Assembly (NCBI GenBank): GCA_963795555.1
Contig: CAWCHZ010000002.1
Coordinates: 744,001 to 808,000 of the forward strand
Reading direction: 5' to 3'
DNA: 64,000 nt
DNA from: CAWCHZ01 sp963795555
GTDB lineage: Bacteria > Actinomycetota > Thermoleophilia > Solirubrobacterales > Solirubrobacteraceae
Position numbers and translations under genes: made by a program. Below, one piece after another: positions 58,873 to 64,000 of this stretch. Position 1 is the stretch's first letter, and each line of letters opens with the position of its first letter. The notes beneath the pieces were generated by a model. The model saw only the letters and a list, made by a program, of their open reading frames with translations, did no database searches and was not told the DNA's origin.

Positions 58873-59757
58873 CTAGGAGGCGTCGCGCGGCAGCGCCCGC
58901 GCGGCCAGCTCGCCGATGATCCGTGAGAGCTGTCCGCCCTGCCAGGCCAGCGGCGACTTGCGTGGCTCCTCGACCAGCAGGCGGGCGCCGGGCATCGCCG
59001 CGGCGTAGCGCTCGCCGACCGCGAGCGGATGGCCCGGGTCAGGCTCGTCGCGCGAGGCGACGACGACGGTCGGAACGGCGATCGCGCCCAGCTCCTCCAA
59101 CCCACCGAAGGGCCGTGAACGCGGCACGACCCGCAGAGCGTCGGCGACCGCGTCCGGATGGAGATGCGCCGACAGGCGCTGGCGCACCACCGTAGCGATC
59201 GTGTCCCGCCAGGCGGCGGGCACGCGCGGCGCGCCGGAGGCCGCCATGAACCCCTCCACCCCACCGCGACGCAGCCCCTCGGCGAGGGCGTCCCACCCCG
59301 CCAGGCGGTCGCGATCGTCGTGGACGGCCGGGTCGTAGGCGGGCGTGATCACGACCAGCCCGGCAACGCGGCTCGGGTGCCGCAGCGCCGCGGCCAGCGC
59401 CGTGTGCGCGCCCATCGAGGCACCCGCGAGGACCGCGCGCTCGACGCCAGCGTCGTCGAGCACCGCGAGCAGATCGCCGACCAGGTCGCGATAGTCGTAG
59501 GCGTCGGCGCGCGGCGCCGGTGCCGACTGGCCGTGGCCGCGCGCGTCGTAGGCGATCACGCGGTGACCTGAGCGCTGCAGCGCGGTCGACCCCATCACGA
59601 CGTAGCGGCGGGTGGCGGTCAACCCGTGCAGCAGGACCACCGGCAGGCCCAGCCCCTCGTCCTGGACGGCGAGTGTGGTGCCGGCGTGGTCCAGCTCACG
59701 CAGCTCGCTGACAGCCTGTCCGCCGCTCATCATCGCCTCGTGCCCGCCGCTCATCAT
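58873..59757 (-). CDS. Alpha/beta hydrolase
   Basis: 294 residues. LPVVLLHGLTATRRYVVMG (oxyanion HG), IAYDARGHGQSAPAP, AVLAGASMGAHTALAAAL (nucleophile Ser in GxSxG), PTVVVASRDEPDPGHPLAVG (Asp). The His near the C-terminus is not obvious: the end reads PRKSPLAWQGGQLSRII, where His is often expected, so activity is uncertain. The first 16 residues include a duplicated MMSGG motif caused by a 24-bp DNA repeat; the true start may be 59733. Confidence 0.85.
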   Translation of the reverse strand: MMSGGHEAMMSGGQAVSELRELDHAGTTLAVQDEGLGLPVVLLHGLTATRRYVVMGSTALQRSGHRVIAYDARGHGQSAPAPRADAYDYRDLVGDLLAVLDDAGVERAVLAGASMGAHTALAAALRHPSRVAGLVVITPAYDPAVHDDRDRLAGWDALAEGLRRGGVEGFMAASGAPRVPAAWRDTIATVVRQRLSAHLHPDAVADALRVVPRSRPFGGLEELGAIAVPTVVVASRDEPDPGHPLAVGERYAAAMPGARLLVEEPRKSPLAWQGGQLSRIIGELAARALPRDAS

Positions 59758-59763
59758 CGCCTC
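59720..59763. repeat. Duplicated 20-bp segment with 24-bp period at the hydrolase start
   Basis: CGCCGCTCATCATCGCCTC occurs at about 59720 and 59744, in frame, giving the hydrolase two possible start-codon pairs. Confidence 0.88.
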
Positions 59764-59769
59764 TACTCT
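59764..59769 (+). promoter_or_regulatory. -10 element of a probable leaderless gene (TACTCT)
   Basis: TAnnnT exactly six bases before ATG 59776. Confidence 0.5.
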
Positions 59770-59775
59770 TACAGC

Positions 59776-60516
59776 ATGGTCGTCGATGTCGCCGAAAGCG
59801 ACTTCCAGAGCGCGGTCCTGGAACGGTCGCGCAGCGTTGCGGTCGTCGTCGACTTCTGGGCTCAGTGGTGCGCTCCCTGTCGCGCGCTGGGCCCGGCGCT
59901 CGAGGCGGCCGCCGCAGCGCGCGAGGGCAAGGTCGTGCTGGCCAAGGTCGACGTGGACGCCAATCCGGGGCTGGCGCGCGCGTTTCGCGTCCAGGGCATA
60001 CCGGCTGTCAAGGCGTTCAAGGACGGGCGCGTCGTCGACGAGTTCACCGGGGCGCTGCCGCCAGCCGCGGTCGAGCAGTTCTTCGACCACCTGCTGCCCT
60101 CCGAGGCCGACGCATTGGTGGCGTCCGGCGACGAGGCCGCGCTGCGCCGAGCGCTGGAGCTCGAGCCCAGGCGCGCCGATGCGGCGCTGGCGCTCGCGCG
60201 CATCCTGCACGCACGCGGCGACGACGACGCGGCGCTCGAGCTGCTCGCCGACGCCGCCGGCTCGTTCGCCGCCGCCGGGCTGGCGGCGCGCATCCGCCTG
60301 GAGCGCAGCGGCACGCCCGACGTCCGCGCGGCGCTCACGGCGCTCGACAGTGGCGACCGCGCTCGGGCGCTCGAGGAGCTGCTCGCCGCGCTGCCCAACG
60401 CCGACGGCGCGCGCGAGGATCTGCGCCAGCTGATCGTCGGCATCCTCGACGAGCTCGGCGTCGAGGACCCGCTCGCACGCAGCTACCGCCGCCGCCTGGC
60501 AAGCGCGCTGTACTAG
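59776..60516 (+). CDS. Thioredoxin-domain protein with TPR-like C-terminus (CnoX/YbbN-like)
   Basis: 246 residues. The thioredoxin fold (about 1-110) has VVDFWAQWCAPCRALGPALE with a full WCxxC and VQGIPAVKAFKDGRVVDEFT with the cis-Pro. The C-terminal ~130 residues form TPR-like helices (DAALALARILHARGDDDAAL). This layout matches CnoX/YbbN chaperedoxins that protect clients from oxidation and hand them to GroEL. The leaderless -10 box supports the start. Divergent from the hydrolase. Confidence 0.9.
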   Translation: MVVDVAESDFQSAVLERSRSVAVVVDFWAQWCAPCRALGPALEAAAAAREGKVVLAKVDVDANPGLARAFRVQGIPAVKAFKDGRVVDEFTGALPPAAVEQFFDHLLPSEADALVASGDEAALRRALELEPRRADAALALARILHARGDDDAALELLADAAGSFAAAGLAARIRLERSGTPDVRAALTALDSGDRARALEELLAALPNADGAREDLRQLIVGILDELGVEDPLARSYRRRLASALY

Positions 60517-60563
60517 CCCACTCGCGTAGACGCAGCTCCCGCGCCAGCCGCAGCCCACCCCGC

Positions 60564-61652
60564 CTAGACGCCGAGGCGCAGCTGTGCGACAGCCGGCTCG
60601 TCGCCGATCGCCTGCGGCTCACCGTCGAAGCCGGCGAGCCGCACGCCGAGCAGCCGCACCGGCCGCGCCGGCGCGTAGGCGAGCAGCAGCTCGCGCGCGA
60701 CCGCGACGATCGTCGTCTCGTCGTTGGTGATGGTCGCCAGCGTGCGCGCTCGCGTGATCGTCGTCCAGTCGTCCAGGCGCACCTTGATCGCGACCGTGCG
60801 CCCGCGCAGGCCGCGTTCGCGCAGGCGACGACAGAGCGAGCAGGCGAGCTCGTCCAGCGTCCGCTGCAGCCGCGCGAGGTCCGCGACGTCGCGATCGAAG
60901 GTCGTCTCGCTGGACTGCGACTTGGTCTCGCGCACGGCGATGACGGCGCTGTCGTCCTCGAACGCCGCCCGACGCAGCAGCTCGCCGGCCGCCCTGGCGC
61001 CGAACACCGCTGCCAGCCGCTCGGGCGCGGCGCCGCGCAGCGCCGCCAGCGTCGTCAGTCCCATCGCGGCGAGCCGGCCCGCCGTCTTGGGACCGATCCC
61101 GGGCAGCAGACTCGGCGGAGCCTGCGCGAAGCGCGCACAGGCCTGCTCACGGCTGAGCGCGACGAGTGCGTTGGGCTTCTCGCAGTCGCTTGCGACCTTC
61201 GCGACGAGCTTGTTCGGGCCGATGCCAACCGATGCGGTCAGCCCCGTCCGTGCTCGAACTTCGAGCGCGATTCGTCGCATCAGCGCCTTGGGGGCGATCG
61301 TCGCGCTGAGATCCAGATAGGCCTCATCGAGTCCCAGCCGCTCGAGCTCGGCCCGCTCGGCCAGGCACGCCAGCTGCTCGCGAACGGTCGACCAGACCCG
61401 CTCGGACATCGTGCGATAGGCGGCGAAGTCGGGCGGGATCACGATCGCCTGCGGGCACAGGCGCAGCGCTCGCGCGGTTGGCATCGCCGACCCAACGCCG
61501 TAGCGACGCGCCTCGTAGCTGGCCGTGGTCACGACGGCACGTGGACCGTCACCGGAGACGATCACCGGCTTGCCGCGCAGCTCGGGCCGGCGCATCAGCT
61601 CGACGCTCGCGTAGAACGCGTCGATGTCGATGTGCGCGATCACCCTCCTCAT
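60564..61652 (-). CDS. dinB: DNA polymerase IV (Y-family)
   Basis: 362 residues. HIDIDAFYASVELMRRPELR and GKPVIVSGDGPRAVVTTASY, then LDEAYLDLSATI, supply the catalytic acidic residues; GIGPNKLVAKVASDCEKPNA and PGIGPKTAGRLAAMGLTTLA are the helix-hairpin-helix thumb; the little finger follows. Translesion polymerase for damaged DNA. A 30-bp direct repeat sits just upstream of its start. No clear C-terminal clamp-binding motif was seen. Confidence 0.94.
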   Translation of the reverse strand: MRRVIAHIDIDAFYASVELMRRPELRGKPVIVSGDGPRAVVTTASYEARRYGVGSAMPTARALRLCPQAIVIPPDFAAYRTMSERVWSTVREQLACLAERAELERLGLDEAYLDLSATIAPKALMRRIALEVRARTGLTASVGIGPNKLVAKVASDCEKPNALVALSREQACARFAQAPPSLLPGIGPKTAGRLAAMGLTTLAALRGAAPERLAAVFGARAAGELLRRAAFEDDSAVIAVRETKSQSSETTFDRDVADLARLQRTLDELACSLCRRLRERGLRGRTVAIKVRLDDWTTITRARTLATITNDETTIVAVARELLLAYAPARPVRLLGVRLAGFDGEPQAIGDEPAVAQLRLGV

Positions 61653-61653
61653 T

Positions 61654-61722
61654 CCAGCGATTGTCGCGGGGCATGCGGCGGCCTACTGGCTGCCAGCGAT
61701 TGTCGCGGGGCATGCGGCGGCC
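61654..61722. repeat. 30-bp direct repeat upstream of dinB
   Basis: Identical copies at 61654-61683 and 61693-61722, core CCAGCGATTGTCGCGGGGCA, nine bases apart, immediately before the dinB start codon. Confidence 0.92.
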
Positions 61723-61771
61723 GACCGACCGGCACGACCACGCGCACCGGCCGGTCGACACCACATCGCCG

Positions 61772-62533
61772 CTATGCGGTCGCCAGCAGCGCCCCCGTGT
61801 CGCCGAAGCCCAGCGCCGCACGGGTCGCTCCGGTCAGATCCCAGTCGCGCCCGTAGACATACGGCCCGCGGTCGACGACCTGGACACGCAGCATGCGCCG
61901 GCCGAGGCGAAGCGTCACCCAGGTGCCGCATGGCAGCGTGCGGTTCGCCACGCCGAGCGTATACGCGCTCAGGCGTCCGCCGCAGGCCAATGGCGAGCCG
62001 TAGAGCCCCGGCCCGTACCACGACGCGAAGGTCAACCGAAAGGCGTTCAGCCGGCCGACCCCGCGATGCAGCCCGCCAATGCGCACGCGAACCGCGAGGC
62101 TGCACGGCCTGCCCACCCGCATGCGCAGATCGAAGCCGCCACGCGGGCCGGTCCAGCCATGCGCGAGCGCCAGCCAGCGCCTCCCCACCAACCCCTCCAG
62201 CACCACCGGCCAGCCGGCGCGTGCCGGGCTCACGCGCCCGAGCAGCTGCGCCTGGTGGCCAACGCGGACGTTCAGTCGTCGGCTTGCGATGGCGATGGTG
62301 CGCGGGATCTCGATCGTCGCGGCGGGCGCCGCCTGAACTGCCTGCACGCCCAGTCCCCTCGACTGGGCCTGCACGCCCTGTACCCCCAGAGCCGTGCCCG
62401 CGCCCCGCTGCACCCGCGTCGGCGTGATGCCGAACGCGAACGCGGTGGGCGCGGCGCCCACGACGATCGCAACACATGACGCCACCACGATCACGCGGGA
62501 TCGCGGCATGCGTCGGCCTGTATGTCGCCCCAT
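61772..62533 (-). CDS. RlpA-like double-psi beta-barrel secreted protein
   Basis: 253 residues. Signal peptide RVIVVASCVAIVVGAAPTAF with a basic start, a beta-rich middle domain, then the RlpA/DPBB domain: TFASWYGPGLYGSPLACGGR, NRTLPCGTWVTLRLGRR, VQVVDRGPYVYGRDWDLTG. RlpA-like proteins act on peptidoglycan or bind it; some are lytic transglycosylases. ATG 62533 has GAGGAGG upstream. It is preceded by a c-di-AMP riboswitch, common for cell-wall remodelling genes in actinobacteria. Confidence 0.88.
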   Translation of the reverse strand: MGRHTGRRMPRSRVIVVASCVAIVVGAAPTAFAFGITPTRVQRGAGTALGVQGVQAQSRGLGVQAVQAAPAATIEIPRTIAIASRRLNVRVGHQAQLLGRVSPARAGWPVVLEGLVGRRWLALAHGWTGPRGGFDLRMRVGRPCSLAVRVRIGGLHRGVGRLNAFRLTFASWYGPGLYGSPLACGGRLSAYTLGVANRTLPCGTWVTLRLGRRMLRVQVVDRGPYVYGRDWDLTGATRAALGFGDTGALLATA

Positions 62534-62559
62534 GACGAGGCACCTCCTCTATGTCCTGC

Positions 62560-62757
62560 GCTCGATCGGGTGCCTGCGGAGTGAGCTGACGGGCTCGCAG
62601 CCGGATTGGCACGCGTCGTTGACGCGTGCCAGGCCGAACGCTAGGACCGCATCAGCGGTCCATTCGCCCCACGCGGGATCGGGCGTCCACTCCCGTTCCC
62701 GCCTTGGTTCCCCCGCTCGCCGCCGCATCGGTGCGGCGACGACTCGGCTGATCGAAC
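62560..62757 (-). promoter_or_regulatory. c-di-AMP riboswitch (ydaO/yuaA-type leader)
   Basis: On the minus strand the leader shows the conserved ydaO blocks: GCGGGGGAACC, GTGGGGCGAATGG, and GAGCCCGTCAGCTCACTCCG followed by CAGGC. The outer stem P1 pairs GTTCGATC (62750-62757) with GATCGAGC (62560-62567), eight bp. The gene start is 27 bp beyond P1. Binding of c-di-AMP normally turns these genes off. Confidence 0.85.
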
Positions 62758-62809
62758 AGTTGTTCGCGGAGTTTATCTGCCGAGTAGACGGAAGGCGCCG
62801 TTCGATCGC

Positions 62810-62815
62810 TAGCCT
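62810..62815 (+). promoter_or_regulatory. -10 element of a probable leaderless gene (TAGCCT)
   Basis: TAnnnT six bases before GTG 62822. Confidence 0.5.
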
Positions 62816-62821
62816 GCGGCG

Positions 62822-63373
62822 GTGCTCGCCGGATGGCGCCACGTGCTGCCCCGGATCGGCAGCTTCCTGATCTCGCTGATCATCGCGATGGCGGGCGTGA
62901 TCGGGCTGCTGCTGTTCTTCAACGCCCACGACCGCTCGACGTTCGACCAATCGGTGGGACCCGGCCAGGTGTTCGCGGATCAGGGGACGCGCCACATCCG
63001 CCCCGGTCAGGCGCCTGGCATCGCCTATGACTCCAACCCGCCGACCAGCGGACCCCATGTGCCGGTGGCGGTGCGGCACGACCAGACCACGCTATCGACC
63101 GACCAGCTGCTGCAGGCGCTGGAGGTTGGTGATGTCGTCATGACCTACGGATCCCCCCAGCCGCCGGCCGCGCTGCGCGCGCTCGCCATCCGGGTCGCGG
63201 GGCCGTTCGACCCCGCGCTGGCGGCCAGCGGCCAGGCGGTGCTGCTCGACCACCTGCCTGGCTCACGCGGCTTCGACGCGCTGGCCTGGCGCCATCTGCT
63301 GCACGTCGCGGCGCCCGGCGACGGGGCCCTGAGCACATTCGCCGAGTACTGGCTTGGACGGGGCGCGCCTTAG
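62822..63373 (+). CDS. DUF3105 membrane-anchored protein
   Basis: 183 residues. One N-terminal membrane helix (IGSFLISLIIAMAGVIGLLL), then an extracellular DUF3105 domain with the hallmark GIAYDSNPPTSGPHVPVAV and LEVGDVVMTYGSPQ. The function of DUF3105 is unknown. It is divergent from the riboswitch-controlled gene and read toward the sensor gene. Confidence 0.85.
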   Translation: MLAGWRHVLPRIGSFLISLIIAMAGVIGLLLFFNAHDRSTFDQSVGPGQVFADQGTRHIRPGQAPGIAYDSNPPTSGPHVPVAVRHDQTTLSTDQLLQALEVGDVVMTYGSPQPPAALRALAIRVAGPFDPALAASGQAVLLDHLPGSRGFDALAWRHLLHVAAPGDGALSTFAEYWLGRGAP

Positions 63374-63412
63374 CTCAAGCGAGACGCCGGGACTGCCGAT
63401 TCCTTAGGTGCA

Positions 63413-64000
63413 ATGAGCCCTGATCGAGCGGCTGTTCGCGCAGCCGGGCCACTGGCGCGTCCGCTGCCTGATGTGATCGCCACTCAGCGCATGCTGGCGA
63501 TGCCGAGCCTGGAGCCGGACTCGGTCATGGGCGTCGTCTGCGACCGCGTTCGCGAGCTCACCCGGGCCGACACGGCGGCGGTCGCGCTCGTCGAGGGCGA
63601 CGGGCTGCGCATCGTGGCAGCCAGCGGCCGCGCCAGCGAAAGCGTGGGCAGCACGCTGGACGTGGGCAGCTCGCTGTCGGGCTGGGCGCTGCTGCACGAC
63701 AAGGCGGCGCTCTGCAACGACACAACACGCGACCCCCGCGTCGATTCGGAGCTCGCGCAGCGTCTGAACGCGCGCTCGCTGATCGTCGCGCCGCTGCTGC
63801 AGGGCGAGCGCACGATTGGGCTCCTGCAAGCCTTCTCGGCCAAGTGCGACTGCTTCGACTCCAGCGATGCCGACACGGTGAGCTTGATGGGGATGGCGCT
63901 CTCCTCGGCGCTGAGCAACGTCGCCGAGCTCGAGGCGCGGCGCTCGCACCTCGAGGCGCTGGCGCGCTATCGCACGATCTTCGAGCGCGCGCCGGTCGGG
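63413..64000 (+). CDS. GAF-PAS sensor protein, 3'-truncated by the window edge
   Basis: 196 residues visible from ATG 63413, open to the end. Residues about 25-165 form a GAF domain: VCDRVRELTRADTAAVALVE, GWALLHDKAALCNDTTRDPR, SLIVAPLLQGERTIGLLQAF and a final helix. ALARYRTIFERAPVG then begins a PAS domain. Such proteins usually continue into a histidine kinase or GGDEF output module, which is outside the window. Confidence 0.85.
   Translation, partial: MSPDRAAVRAAGPLARPLPDVIATQRMLAMPSLEPDSVMGVVCDRVRELTRADTAAVALVEGDGLRIVAASGRASESVGSTLDVGSSLSGWALLHDKAALCNDTTRDPRVDSELAQRLNARSLIVAPLLQGERTIGLLQAFSAKCDCFDSSDADTVSLMGMALSSALSNVAELEARRSHLEALARYRTIFERAPVG

Noticed and set aside
1..64000. CRISPR arrays, rRNA, tRNA, prophage or replication origin
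   Set aside because: No repeat-spacer pattern, cloverleaf with CCA-adjacent acceptor, rRNA signature, phage structural gene or DnaA-box cluster was noticed by reading; a dedicated search was not possible.

Overview
The window is high-GC, gene-dense bacterial DNA of actinobacterial character. Start codons are often GTG or TTG. Many genes have a TAnnnT -10 hexamer six to nine bases before the start codon, which implies leaderless mRNAs. TatA/TatC, ferritin-like, PRC-barrel and GT-C families of the kind common in Thermoleophilia (Solirubrobacterales-like soil Actinomycetota) are present. That lineage call is inference from protein style; no rRNA or tRNA gene was seen.

Layout. 0-9.3 kb: housekeeping and accessory genes (cyclophilin end, Fsr-like MFS, FlgM-like peptide, luciferase-like oxidoreductase, acyl-CoA dehydrogenase, TMEM175 channel, DHA2 exporter, SRPBCC protein, glycosyltransferase, LapA-like protein). 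9.6-16.9 kb: an envelope/redox island read mainly leftward: ECF sigma factor, anti-sigma factor, tatA, tatC, MpsC-like protein, cupredoxin, and three ferritin-like proteins with Tat-type signals. It carries several frameshifts, a duplicated anti-sigma tail, a degraded membrane gene and an IS110-type transposase remnant, so it looks like a decaying or poorly sequenced island. 16.9-24.6 kb: CapA-like protein, PucR-type regulator, acyl-CoA desaturase, GT-C mannosyltransferase, secreted PKD protein, lipoprotein. 24.7-28.1 kb: DrrA/B-like ABC exporter with a divergent MarR regulator. 28.2-31.1 kb: PRC-barrel protein, a VapBC-type module, and an arsenic locus (arsR, Cys-rich mini-protein, aquaglyceroporin, arsC) with no arsB or acr3 in view. 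31.1-36.3 kb: two more ABC-2 systems, with small proteins between them.

36.3-49.4 kb holds the most unusual group. A MazE/VapC-like pair is followed by a five-gene leftward operon: fatty acyl-CoA reductase fused to a HAD phosphatase, zinc alcohol dehydrogenase, LarA-like (DUF2088) protein, PlsC acyltransferase and agmatinase-family enzyme. A divergent TetR gene and a perfect 22-bp palindrome lie at its promoter. Immediately upstream are larB-larC-larE, which make the nickel-pincer cofactor. The LarA-like protein keeps the pincer lysine but appears to lack one catalytic histidine, so the locus may encode an uncharacterised nickel-pincer enzyme in lipid or alcohol metabolism. A class-III aminotransferase follows.

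49.5-64 kb: aldo-keto reductase, MacB-type ABC transporter, MsbA-like exporter, two divergent GT-C glycosyltransferases, alpha/beta hydrolase, CnoX-like thioredoxin-TPR protein, dinB, an RlpA-like gene behind a c-di-AMP (ydaO-type) riboswitch, a DUF3105 protein and the start of a GAF-PAS sensor. Short direct duplications (16-46 bp) recur at gene boundaries across the window.
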